NCBI GenBank assembly: GCA_002428995.1
Contig: DIYJ01000020.1
Location: forward strand, 365,063 to 429,062
DNA from: Flavobacteriales bacterium UBA6057
Lineage (GTDB): Bacteria; Bacteroidota; Bacteroidia; Flavobacteriales_G; Salibacteraceae
Direction: 5' to 3'
DNA: 64,000 nucleotides
The notes under the pieces were generated by a model, which worked only from the letters and a program-made list of their open reading frames with translations, did not search any database and had not been told where the DNA came from. The first letter of the stretch is position 1; each line of letters begins with the position of its first letter. Made by a program: the position numbers and the translations under genes. Positions 48,706 through 57,050 of the stretch are shown one piece after another.

Positions 48706-49178
48706 AGAAACTAGCGACACTTCTTGTACTGTTCATGTTAGGCAACATCGTTTACACACATGCCCAATGCAAGCTCTTCACCAAAAAGCGGTGCCTCGAC
48801 ATGATTGATGGTTATACCAACAACGGTCAATACAACGGTGCACTCTTGTTTGAAGGAGATGAGGCTACGATGATCCAGACCTTTTACTCCAGGCAGGATT
48901 ACCGCCTTGCCGTTTGTTCTCAGTCCATTTTGAGCGACAGCGTCTATTTCGAGGTATTGGATTTTGGTGATAACCTGCTTTACTCCAGCCGGGGCAAAGA
49001 ATCCAACATTTGGGACTTCAACCTCGAATCCACCCAGCAATTGAAGGTACACGTGGTGGTTCCGCGCCTGAGAAGCAGCAATTCAATGAAGCAAAATGGA
49101 TGTGTTTCCATCCTTGTCGGCTTCAGAAACTCAGAAACAGGATCTACTATTCTGTATCCTTACTCCAATGCGAACTAA
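48702..49178 (+). CDS. Secreted protein of unknown function paired with the lipoprotein
   Basis: 158 residues, signal peptide 1-21 (ending YTHAQ). The mature part begins with a Cys-containing helix (CKLFTKKRCLDMIDGYTNNG) followed by a beta-rich domain (DYRLAVCSQSILSDSVYFEV) ending CVSILVGFRN. It recurs next to the same lipoprotein in related genomes, as far as I recall, which suggests a complex. No catalytic motif is seen. Confidence 0.7.
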   Translation: MKKLATLLVLFMLGNIVYTHAQCKLFTKKRCLDMIDGYTNNGQYNGALLFEGDEATMIQTFYSRQDYRLAVCSQSILSDSVYFEVLDFGDNLLYSSRGKESNIWDFNLESTQQLKVHVVVPRLRSSNSMKQNGCVSILVGFRNSETGSTILYPYSNAN

Positions 49179-49187
49179 CTTCGCTGC

Positions 49188-50078
49188 ATGAGTCAGACAT
49201 TTTCTATGACCGGATACGGTAAGGAAACCATTTCTTACCGGGGAAACGTCATTACCATTGAACTGCGATCGCTCAACAGCAAGCAAAGCGACATCAATGT
49301 TCGCATTCCGTCATTTTACCGCGAGAAGGAGCTAGAGATCAGAGAAATGATCAATGCGAAAACCGTGCGCGGAAAGGTGGATTTAACCATCCAGAGAGAC
49401 ATCACCACCGGCAGCACAACCAACGCGATCAACAAGTCTGCAGTGTTGGACTACTACAAGCAAATCAAAGGCATTGAGCAAGACCTCGGAGGAGGTGGAA
49501 GCAGTGAGGTTGATTACCTCAGCACTATCCTGAAGCTGCCTGATGTGATGGCACCCGTTCAGGAAGACCTGGAAGAGGAAGAAGTCTCTGCTCTCATGAA
49601 AGGTCTGCAGGCTTGCATCACCCGATTGCTGGAATTCAGAACCAACGAAGGCTCTAAACTTGAAAAGGTGCTCGTGGAATCTACCCACAAAATTGCCGAA
49701 GACCTGAAACGTGTGGAGCCATTGGAGAAGGAGCGAATCGAGCGCATTCGAAGCCGCGTAGGCCGGGGGCTCAATGAAGCCATTAGCGAAGGTGGCAGTG
49801 TAGATGCCGATCGCTTTGAGCAGGAGCTGATATATTACCTCGAAAAGCTTGATATCTCAGAAGAGAAAGTACGTTTGCAAGCCCATTGCGATCACTTCTT
49901 GCAATGCATGGAGGAGGAGACCGTGAAGGGCAAAAAGCTCTCTTTCATAGCGCAAGAGATGGGTCGCGAAATCAACACATTGGGAAGCAAAGCCCAGCAT
50001 GCACAGATTCAGCGCATCGTTGTAGAAATGAAGGATGAACTGGAGCGCATCAAGGAGCAAGTGCTCAACGTATTGTAG
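49188..50078 (+). CDS. yicC: YicC/YloC family endoribonuclease
   Basis: 296 residues, normal length. The family start SMTGYGKETISYRGN, the ELRSLNSKQSDINVRIP segment and the C-terminal DUF1732 part (FIAQEMGREINTLGSKAQ) are all present. E. coli YicC is an endoribonuclease that can act on small RNAs. It lies directly before gmk, the usual arrangement in many bacteria, 11 bases apart. Confidence 0.95.
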   Translation: MSQTFSMTGYGKETISYRGNVITIELRSLNSKQSDINVRIPSFYREKELEIREMINAKTVRGKVDLTIQRDITTGSTTNAINKSAVLDYYKQIKGIEQDLGGGGSSEVDYLSTILKLPDVMAPVQEDLEEEEVSALMKGLQACITRLLEFRTNEGSKLEKVLVESTHKIAEDLKRVEPLEKERIERIRSRVGRGLNEAISEGGSVDADRFEQELIYYLEKLDISEEKVRLQAHCDHFLQCMEEETVKGKKLSFIAQEMGREINTLGSKAQHAQIQRIVVEMKDELERIKEQVLNVL

Positions 50079-50089
50079 AAACTGAACCA

Positions 50090-50662
50090 TTGAACCCGAA
50101 AGGCAAGGCCATCATCTTTTCTGCACCCTCAGGGGCAGGCAAAACGACCATCGTTCACAACCTGCTCAGAGCCAATCTGCCCTTATCTTTTTCGATTTCC
50201 GCTTGCAGCCGTGATCCGCGCGGACGAGAGCAGCATGGCTCCGACTATTACTTTCTCGGTGTGGAGGGTTTTAAGCAGGAAATAGAAAACGAAGCCTTTC
50301 TGGAATGGGAAGAAGTCTACGGGAATCAATTTTATGGCACACTCAAAGCCGAAGTAGAACGGATTTGGAATGAAAACAAGGCCGTCATTTTTGATGTAGA
50401 TGTTTTTGGAGGGATCAACCTCAAGGAAAAGCTTGGCTCAAAGGCCTTGTCCATTTTTGTGGAACCCCCATCCATGAAGATCCTCGAACAAAGGCTGCGC
50501 GTGCGAAACACAGAGTCTGAGGACAAGATTCAAATGCGCCTGAAAAAAGCACAAGAAGAATTAGAACAGGCCCATAAGTTTGACTTGGTCATTTTAAACG
50601 ATGACCTTGAAGTGGCCATTGAAAAAACAAAAGCAGCCGTAACCGACTTTTTACAGCAATGA
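50090..50662 (+). CDS. gmk: Guanylate kinase
   Basis: 190 residues. Start is TTG at 50090, since no ATG is available before the P-loop; it gives MNPKGKAIIF at the N-terminus. P-loop SAPSGAGKTT (11-20), the GMP-binding SACSRDPRGREQHGSDYYF, and the lid RVRNTESEDKIQMRL. It phosphorylates GMP to GDP. Its stop overlaps the nadD start (ATGA). Confidence 0.96.
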   Translation: MNPKGKAIIFSAPSGAGKTTIVHNLLRANLPLSFSISACSRDPRGREQHGSDYYFLGVEGFKQEIENEAFLEWEEVYGNQFYGTLKAEVERIWNENKAVIFDVDVFGGINLKEKLGSKALSIFVEPPSMKILEQRLRVRNTESEDKIQMRLKKAQEELEQAHKFDLVILNDDLEVAIEKTKAAVTDFLQQ

Positions 50663-51264
50663 GTAAACGCATCGGACTCTACTTCGGAACCTTCAACCCT
50701 ATTCATGTAGGGCACCTTATCATCGCCAACCACATGGTGCAATACGCTGACCTTGATCAGGTCTGGTTTGTGGTGACTCCTCAAAACCCGCTCAAACCCA
50801 AGGCATCCTTGCTGGCTGATTATCATCGCCTGGCGCTGACTCGAATTGCCGTTGAAGACAATCCTATGCTGGGGGCCAGCAACATTGAATTCGACTTACC
50901 TCAGCCTTCCTACACCGTTCATACGCTGGTGGCACTGAGTGAAAAATATCCTGAGTACGTGTTCACCATCATCATGGGTGAAGACAATCTCAACACCTTC
51001 CACAAGTGGAAAAACCATGAGCAAATCCTCGAAGATTATTCAGTGCTGGTGTATCCACGGGTCGAAAGCGATGAAAATCTCAGCGTAAACCAGGAAGCAC
51101 GCAGCCCCTTCCTTCAGCACCCTAAAGTGACCATGATAGATGCTCCGTTGATGAAGATTTCCGCGAGCTTCATCCGCAAAGCCATCAAAGAGGGGCGCGA
51201 TGTCCGGTACTTATTGACGGAGTCCGTTCTAAAGTACCTGGACGAGATGAACTTTTATAAATAA
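50659..51264 (+). CDS. nadD: Nicotinate-nucleotide adenylyltransferase
   Basis: 201 residues. Nucleotidyltransferase motif GTFNPIHVGH (10-19), the MGEDNLNTFHKWKN segment, and ISASFIRKAIKEGRDVRYL near the end. It makes nicotinate adenine dinucleotide in NAD synthesis. Co-translated with gmk. A short hairpin follows. Confidence 0.96.
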   Translation: MSKRIGLYFGTFNPIHVGHLIIANHMVQYADLDQVWFVVTPQNPLKPKASLLADYHRLALTRIAVEDNPMLGASNIEFDLPQPSYTVHTLVALSEKYPEYVFTIIMGEDNLNTFHKWKNHEQILEDYSVLVYPRVESDENLSVNQEARSPFLQHPKVTMIDAPLMKISASFIRKAIKEGRDVRYLLTESVLKYLDEMNFYK

Positions 51265-51265
51265 C

Positions 51266-51286
51266 CCAACAAGTCTGTTGGATTTT
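51266..51286 (+). terminator. Weak terminator-like hairpin after nadD
   Basis: A 6-bp stem (CCAACA / TGTTGG) with an AGTC loop, then ATTTT. It begins one base after the nadD stop and before thiL. Likely a leaky terminator. Confidence 0.45.
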
Positions 51287-51336
51287 CCCGGCCTTGGCTT
51301 GTTGATGCCGAGGTGAACGACTGAAAGAAGAAAGAC

Positions 51337-52365
51337 ATGAGCGATACAAGAACTGAATTGGGTGAATTAGGTGAATTCGGTCTCATTGAACACCTGACCA
51401 AAAACTTCAACCCAAAGCGGGAGGACACGATCAAATCCATCGGTGATGATGCCGCTGTGATAGACCGTGGAGATCATTTTGAGTTGATCAGTACAGACCT
51501 TCTGGTGGAAGGAATTCATTTCGATATGAGCTACACTCCGCTGAAGCACTTGGGCTATAAGTCCATTGTTGTGAACCTCAGCGATATCTATGCGATGAAC
51601 GGAACGCCAACACATGTCACCGTAGCCATTGCAGCTTCCAGCCGTTTTCCCGTAGAGGCACTTGAAGAGCTTTACAAGGGCATTCAACTAGCCTGCGACA
51701 CCTATGGTGTTGATTTGGTGGGTGGAGACACTTCTTCCAGCGTCACCGGCTTACTCATCAGTCCAACCGTTGTAGGTCGGGTAGATAAGGACAAGGTGGT
51801 TTACCGCTCAGGAGCTAAGGAAAACGATCTGCTTTGCGTGAGTGGAAACCTTGGTGCTGCCTACATCGGCCTGCAGATTTTGGAGCGTGAAAAACAGATA
51901 TGGAAGGAAAATCCTGATGTGCAGCCCGACCTCAGTGGACACGATTATGTGATCGAACGGATGCTAAAACCTGAACCTCGACCCGATATCGTGAAAGCAC
52001 TGGCTGAACGAAGCATTGTCCCTACCAGTATGATCGATGTTTCGGATGGGTTGGGATCGGAAGTGCTTCACATTTGTAAGCAAAGCAAATGCGGAGCTCG
52101 ACTCTTTGAAGAGAAAATTCCTGTTGACCCACTCGTTGCAAGTCAGGCGCAGGAATTTCAACTCGAACCGAGTGTTTGCGCCATGAACGGGGGTGAAGAC
52201 TATGAACTACTCTTCACCCTTTCGCAAGCTGATTATGAAAAAGCGAAGGACATCGAGGACCTTCACTTCATTGGCCACATGACCGACTTGAACTCGGGCG
52301 CAGCCATCGTTTACCCCCAGGGTGAATTGATCGAGATCAAATCCCAGGGTTGGAAAGCCTTTTAG
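51337..52365 (+). CDS. thiL: Thiamine-monophosphate kinase
   Basis: 342 residues. GEFGLIEHLTKNF at the start, the metal/ATP site SIGDDAAVID, the second Asp cluster LVGGDTSSSVTG, MIDVSDGLGSE and the C-terminal NGGEDYELLFT are the full ThiL set. It phosphorylates thiamine phosphate to the active diphosphate. No other thiamine genes are near. The last 4 bases are shared with the convergent membrane-protein stop. Confidence 0.97.
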   Translation: MSDTRTELGELGEFGLIEHLTKNFNPKREDTIKSIGDDAAVIDRGDHFELISTDLLVEGIHFDMSYTPLKHLGYKSIVVNLSDIYAMNGTPTHVTVAIAASSRFPVEALEELYKGIQLACDTYGVDLVGGDTSSSVTGLLISPTVVGRVDKDKVVYRSGAKENDLLCVSGNLGAAYIGLQILEREKQIWKENPDVQPDLSGHDYVIERMLKPEPRPDIVKALAERSIVPTSMIDVSDGLGSEVLHICKQSKCGARLFEEKIPVDPLVASQAQEFQLEPSVCAMNGGEDYELLFTLSQADYEKAKDIEDLHFIGHMTDLNSGAAIVYPQGELIEIKSQGWKAF

Positions 52366-52691
52366 GCGATCAGATTCAGAATCACAAAGGCCAGATCCAG
52401 GGCGATGCAAGCCATCAGTGTTCTCATGATCCATTTCATTGGGGCTACAGCCAACATCAATGAGAAAGGAATCATGGTAGTAACAGCGATCACGGCAATT
52501 TGCCAGAGGTGATGAAAGGCACTCAAGCCTACGGTAAGTCCGCCCACCGTGCCAATCAATAGAATGCCAACGGACATGATGCCGTAGCGATTGAATTCCA
52601 TTTCTTCCTCGTTGAAGTGAAGAATCGCTGATATAGCACTTACCTCTTCTGTTGATTCGAAGCTAGTGGTGGTAGATTGAGTGGTGTCCAT
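52362..52691 (-). CDS. Small membrane protein, unknown function
   Basis: 109 residues from the ATG at 52691. A longer frame to 52820 has no sensible N-terminus. A soluble Ser/Thr/Glu-rich segment of about 35 residues comes first, then three hydrophobic helices (about 37-58, 62-80 and 86-107). The pattern is common in Bacteroidota and is not characterised. No motif suggests a function. Confidence 0.6.
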   Translation of the reverse strand: MDTTQSTTTSFESTEEVSAISAILHFNEEEMEFNRYGIMSVGILLIGTVGGLTVGLSAFHHLWQIAVIAVTTMIPFSLMLAVAPMKWIMRTLMACIALDLAFVILNLIA

Positions 52692-53068
52692 AGTGTGTGT
52701 ATTTACAGCACCAAAACTGAAGAATGGCTCAGGCGTGAAAAATGACCTTCGTAACGTGAAAGACTGATTTATATCAGTTTTCTGAGTTTGGTGTTGAACC
52801 GCAAAAAGGTTTGCAAACATTTTTATCCAGCAACAATCTGGTTACTTGCGACTTACCCCGACCCACGCACAACGTAGGATGTATATCCGAACAAAATTTT
52901 GCAACATTGCATCAGATAAACGGTATAAAGCCGTAGTAACAGCAGGTTTTATCAGTTTCTGATGGCCTGCACTGTCAATCAAAAGGCACAATTAAGTGAA
53001 GCACCCGGCACGCCTTCGCTTGGTTGATACCGAACTGAAATGTTCAACAACTTATTTGATCCATCCTG
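52692..53068. other. 377-base intergenic region, no gene seen
   Basis: No supported ORF, tRNA or repeat element. One inverted repeat stands out at 52763-52778 (ACTGAT-TTAT-ATCAGT, extended by weaker pairs and a short T-run on plus). The region must hold the divergent promoters of the membrane protein and the GNAT gene, but I find no clear TAnnTTTG box. Confidence 0.5.
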
Positions 53069-53608
53069 ATGGATTATCTAGAACCGAAAGACACAGAGCG
53101 ACTCCATCTTCGTCCCCTTAGTTTGGATGACGTCCCCCTTTTGCAACCCTTTTACGAAGACCCCAGAACCACACTTTATTTCCCTGCTGCCTCAAAGGCA
53201 GGATCCAATCAAGCCGACATCCTGATTCGAAAGCAACTGGGGCGATACTTATCTGACAGCTATGGTCTGCATGCATTAATCGAGAAAGACTCAGGTACGT
53301 TCATAGGCATCTGCGGACTACTGCTTCAGTACGTAGATGGTGAGGAAGAGCTGGAAATCGGTTATCACCTTTTACCAGAATATTGGGGCAAGGGATTTGC
53401 TACCGAAGCAGCTACTTTTTTCAAGGAATACGCCTTCAACCATAACCTTGCACCATCCGTAATATCTATCATCCAGGTGGACAACACAGCTTCGCAGAAC
53501 GTAGCCACCAGAAACGGGATGAAGATTGATAGTTCGATGCGTTTCGGAGGAATGGATGTATACGTCTACCGCATCTTCAACCCACGGGCTTCAGAAAGGT
53601 TAGACTAG
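53069..53608 (+). CDS. GNAT acetyltransferase, RimJ/RimL type
   Basis: 179 residues. ERLHLRPLSLDDVPLLQPFYEDP at the start, then the acetyl-CoA site EIGYHLLPEYWGKGFATEA and VISIIQVDNTASQNVATRNG. This is the RimJ/RimL subfamily that acetylates protein N-termini or small amines; the target is not known. It is convergent with the hydrolase gene, 9 bases apart, without a clear terminator. Confidence 0.9.
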   Translation: MDYLEPKDTERLHLRPLSLDDVPLLQPFYEDPRTTLYFPAASKAGSNQADILIRKQLGRYLSDSYGLHALIEKDSGTFIGICGLLLQYVDGEEELEIGYHLLPEYWGKGFATEAATFFKEYAFNHNLAPSVISIIQVDNTASQNVATRNGMKIDSSMRFGGMDVYVYRIFNPRASERLD

Positions 53609-53617
53609 TCGGCAGGA

Positions 53618-54397
53618 TTATAAAATCCGCTTAAAGATTTTCAGGGTTTCTTCCGGTGCTTCTATATAGCTCATGTGGCCACACCCCTTGATCACGTGCA
53701 GGTGAACAAACTCTGAAATGCCAGCGAGTGCCCTGCTTTCTTCGATGGTAATGCGTGGATCTTTGTCCCCGGCAACAATGTGAACGGGATAGGGAGGAAA
53801 CTTCAACAACACCTCACGGCTCTGACGAAGCCGCATCCCGTCAATCGCAGCAATGATTCCCTGGAGCGGAATGTTGAACGCCTCTTCTTTCAGTTGCTGA
53901 ATGACCTCTCTGTGACGCTTTCGGTTCACCGGCCTGAACAACGCTGGAATAGCCTGCCTGATGAAACTCTTCGCGTTTGCTTTGATCAGCTCTATGGCCC
54001 TCAGGCGGTCTTTCTTTTTTTCATCCGTGTCAGCTCGGGCCGTGCTTTGGTAAAGCACCAGATCGCGCACTTCATCCGGATACGACTCAGCAAAGGCCAG
54101 AGCCACATATCCTCCCATCGAGTGACCTACCAGGCCTACCCTTCTCAGTTTCAGTGCGCGGATCACCTCCCTCACGGCTTCCGCCATTTCTTCCATGGTA
54201 TGAACATAGCCGATGCACTCCGAACGCCCGTGACCGGGAAGGTCAATGCATATCACCCGATGACTTTTCGCCAACGATGGCACCATGTTCTTCCACATGG
54301 TGCTGCTTTCCAGAAAGCCGTGGAGCAGCACAATGGCGCTACCACTGCCCTGCTCTTCATAGTGAATCTTAATCCCTTTAAACGAGACTTCAGGCAT
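53618..54397 (-). CDS. Alpha/beta-fold hydrolase
   Basis: 259 residues, cytoplasmic. Oxyanion VLLHGFLESSTMW, nucleophile elbow GHSMGG (91-96, Ser93), acid in VAGDKDPRI and His in KGCGHMSYIEAPE: the full catalytic triad is present. Substrate is not predictable. It overlaps the upstream aminopeptidase by 8 bases, so the two are made together. Confidence 0.9.
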   Translation of the reverse strand: MPEVSFKGIKIHYEEQGSGSAIVLLHGFLESSTMWKNMVPSLAKSHRVICIDLPGHGRSECIGYVHTMEEMAEAVREVIRALKLRRVGLVGHSMGGYVALAFAESYPDEVRDLVLYQSTARADTDEKKKDRLRAIELIKANAKSFIRQAIPALFRPVNRKRHREVIQQLKEEAFNIPLQGIIAAIDGMRLRQSREVLLKFPPYPVHIVAGDKDPRITIEESRALAGISEFVHLHVIKGCGHMSYIEAPEETLKIFKRIL

Positions 54398-55679
54398 TCA
54401 TCAATGCTTCGATCTCTTCGGCCTCAATGGGAATGTTGCCCATCAGGTTTACCTGACCGTTGTCGGTAATCACGTAGTCGTCCTCTAATCGGATTCCAAG
54501 GTTCTCTTCCAGGATGTAAATTCCTGGCTCCACAGTGAACACATTGCCCGCCTTGATCGGCTCTACCCAGGAACCGTAGTCATGAGTATCAAGGCCAATG
54601 TAATGAGACGTGCCGTGCATAAAGTACTTCTTGTAGGCCGGCCAGTCAGGATTTTGGTTCTTGATATCATCCATGGTAATCAGCCCGAGATTCACCAGTT
54701 GCTCCTCCATCAAATGCCCCACTTCCTTGTGGTATTCAGTGAGCGTTTTTCCGGGAATCAAAAGCTTGGCTGCTTCCTTCTTGACATGGTTCACCGCATT
54801 GTAAACGGCCTTCTGGCGATCCGTAAAACGACCATTCACTGGCACGCAACGCGTCATGTCTGAGGCATAGTTTGCATAACCGGCTCCAAAATCCATCAGG
54901 ATCACATCTCCGTCCTTGCACTCCTGGTTGTTTTCAATGTAGTGCAACACACAAGCATTGCGCCCGGAACCAATGATCGGAGTGTAGGCAAACCCATCCG
55001 AGCGATTTCGGATGAACTCATGCCAGAGCTCGGCTTCGATTTCAAACTCCATCACACCCGGCTTGATGAAGTTCAGGATTCTGCGAAAGCCCTTCTCGGT
55101 GATGTTGCAAGCATTTTGCATCAGCTCGATTTCGAGGTCGTGCTTCACGGAACGCAAATCATGAAGCAACGGATTGCTGCGCAGGTAGGTATGTCCGCGA
55201 TACTCCTTCTGACACCATTCGATCCAGCGATCTTCGCGGTTTTGAGCTTCCGTATTTGCTCTGAGATGTTCGTTTTGATTGATGTAAACGGCATTGGCCT
55301 CGCTCATCAGTTTCTTGAGGATGGTTTCGAACTGATCGAGCCAATAAACCGTTCGAATGCCGGAAGTCTCATAGGCCGCTTCCTTGGTCAGCTTCTCCCC
55401 TTCCCAAATGGCAATGTGCTCGTTGGTTTCCTTCAGGAAAAGCATCTCTCGGTGCTTCTCATCATGGCAATCAGGAAACAAGACCAAAATGCTCTCTTCC
55501 TGATCCACACCACTCAGCCAGAGAATGTCCGTGTGCTGCTTAAATGGTTTGGTACTATCAGCACTGGTGGTGACAATGTCATTAGAATTAAACACCGCCA
55601 ATGCTCCCGAAGCCATGCGGCCGGCAAAGTTCTTACGGTTGTGAATGAAAAGCTCTTTATTGATTCGATGATACTTCAT
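54390..55679 (-). CDS. pepP: Xaa-Pro aminopeptidase (aminopeptidase P, M24B)
   Basis: 429 residues. The N-terminal AMP_N domain (1-150) precedes a pita-bread M24 domain. Metal ligands: Asp in LMDFGAGYANYASDMTR (two Asp), His in FMHGTSHYIGLD, Glu in FTVEPGIYI and Glu in GIRLEDDY. It removes the N-terminal residue before proline. Family members in Bacteroidota are cytoplasmic; no signal peptide is seen. Co-translated with the hydrolase. Confidence 0.95.
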   Translation of the reverse strand: MKYHRINKELFIHNRKNFAGRMASGALAVFNSNDIVTTSADSTKPFKQHTDILWLSGVDQEESILVLFPDCHDEKHREMLFLKETNEHIAIWEGEKLTKEAAYETSGIRTVYWLDQFETILKKLMSEANAVYINQNEHLRANTEAQNREDRWIEWCQKEYRGHTYLRSNPLLHDLRSVKHDLEIELMQNACNITEKGFRRILNFIKPGVMEFEIEAELWHEFIRNRSDGFAYTPIIGSGRNACVLHYIENNQECKDGDVILMDFGAGYANYASDMTRCVPVNGRFTDRQKAVYNAVNHVKKEAAKLLIPGKTLTEYHKEVGHLMEEQLVNLGLITMDDIKNQNPDWPAYKKYFMHGTSHYIGLDTHDYGSWVEPIKAGNVFTVEPGIYILEENLGIRLEDDYVITDNGQVNLMGNIPIEAEEIEALMNA

Positions 55680-55742
55680 GAGATCGATTTGTTCTTACAA
55701 ATGAAATGGAATGAAAGGATATTTCAACGGTTCAAACCGCAT

Positions 55743-56918
55743 TCATCTGACCTGTTTAAGAATGTATTGATAATGGTTTCTGACAATGTCAAAAGATCGA
55801 TTTGCCCGTGTCCAGCGGGGTAAGACTCCCTCCGACCGATCTTGCCCCAGCATGGTTTCGACCTTCTGAAAAAGATCATCAGGCAGCGTGTGATCTGCTG
55901 AGAAGGTGACACCGAGACCTTCGCTCGCCACCACCTTTGAATCATCTCCGATTCCTTCCGGCATGATCACAGGCAATCCATTGGCGAGATACTCTGCGTT
56001 CTTGATCGGTGAGATGGCCATTTTGCTGGGCGTGGGTCGGTGCAGCGAAAAGGCAAAATCAGCAGCAGAAAGGTATTGGGGCACTTCCGGCTGCGCTACC
56101 AGTCCTGCATGAAACGAAGGAGCTGGAAAACCCATTTCGAGCAACTTTTCAATCCATGTTTCATGAGAAGGCGAAAGAATCAGCAGAAAAAAACGATCCC
56201 CGAAATGGTCGCGCGCGCGCTTGAATAAATCGAGGGCAGTATCACTCATGTAAATGCCCCCATACTTTCCAGTGTAGACTCCAACTACGGAATCAGAGCT
56301 GATGTTCAGTTCTTTCCTTACCTCAGCTCGAGCATCACCACTAAAACCAAAACGACCGGTATCCACACAGCAAGGCATCACCAGCATTTTTGCCGGTTCG
56401 ACTCGATCGTGATCTCGCAGATGATCCCGATAGACTTGCGTCAGTGGAAGAAGCGCATCTGATTGGATCTTTTGCTGCTGCTCCGATCGATCAAGAAGGT
56501 TGTATTTGAGTCCTCCCTTTTTCCAGATCCCGTCCTCAGCCATGTAATCCGCATGTGGCTCAAAGGATTCGATGGACAGAAAGGCTCCTGTTTTCCGCTT
56601 TAACTTCATGACCATGCGAGCCGCCAGTGAGGTTCGCGCAAGAATCCAATCGATCGGAACCCGATCGTTGATCTGCAAAAGGATTCGTTGCATCCGCTTC
56701 AGATCAGAAACCTTATCCAACACCCGGTGAGATGTCGACAACCAGTGATGTTCCACCTTGGCCATCTCCAGGCGCCCGGGCAGCGTACCGCGCTCGATGG
56801 TCACGAATTGAATACGCTCCACCTCCTTCATCTCCGACAAAATTCTGAGATGAGGGATCACAGTAGCTTGGGTAAGCCCTTCTTCTAAGCCCCAATAGGA
56901 AATAAACAGCACGTTCAT
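55743..56918 (-). CDS. Glycosyltransferase, family 4-like (GT-B)
   Basis: 391 residues from the ATG at 56918; an upstream frame adds nine basic residues. MNVLFISYWGLEEGLTQAT is a GT-B N-terminal fold. The C-terminal half has VGVYTGKYGGIYMSDTALDLF, PSKMAISPIKNAEYLANGLPVIMPEGIGDD, with the donor-binding acidic segment. Sugar donor and acceptor are unknown. It stands alone between the pepP pair and a divergent T9SS gene. Confidence 0.85.
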   Translation of the reverse strand: MNVLFISYWGLEEGLTQATVIPHLRILSEMKEVERIQFVTIERGTLPGRLEMAKVEHHWLSTSHRVLDKVSDLKRMQRILLQINDRVPIDWILARTSLAARMVMKLKRKTGAFLSIESFEPHADYMAEDGIWKKGGLKYNLLDRSEQQQKIQSDALLPLTQVYRDHLRDHDRVEPAKMLVMPCCVDTGRFGFSGDARAEVRKELNISSDSVVGVYTGKYGGIYMSDTALDLFKRARDHFGDRFFLLILSPSHETWIEKLLEMGFPAPSFHAGLVAQPEVPQYLSAADFAFSLHRPTPSKMAISPIKNAEYLANGLPVIMPEGIGDDSKVVASEGLGVTFSADHTLPDDLFQKVETMLGQDRSEGVLPRWTRANRSFDIVRNHYQYILKQVR

Positions 56919-57050
56919 GCGCCTGGCCTGCGATTTAGCCGGCAACGTACAAAAAGCTCGTCATTCATCCTTTGCAGTCTTGCACTCGTCAAATATGAAG
57001 AATCACGAGGCATTCATTTTTCGATCTTTGAATGCAAATTGACCTGGCGG

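Noticed and set aside
54942..55823. 293-residue plus-strand ORF opposite the aminopeptidase
   Set aside because: Antisense to a gene with all catalytic residues. The translation shows no family motif.
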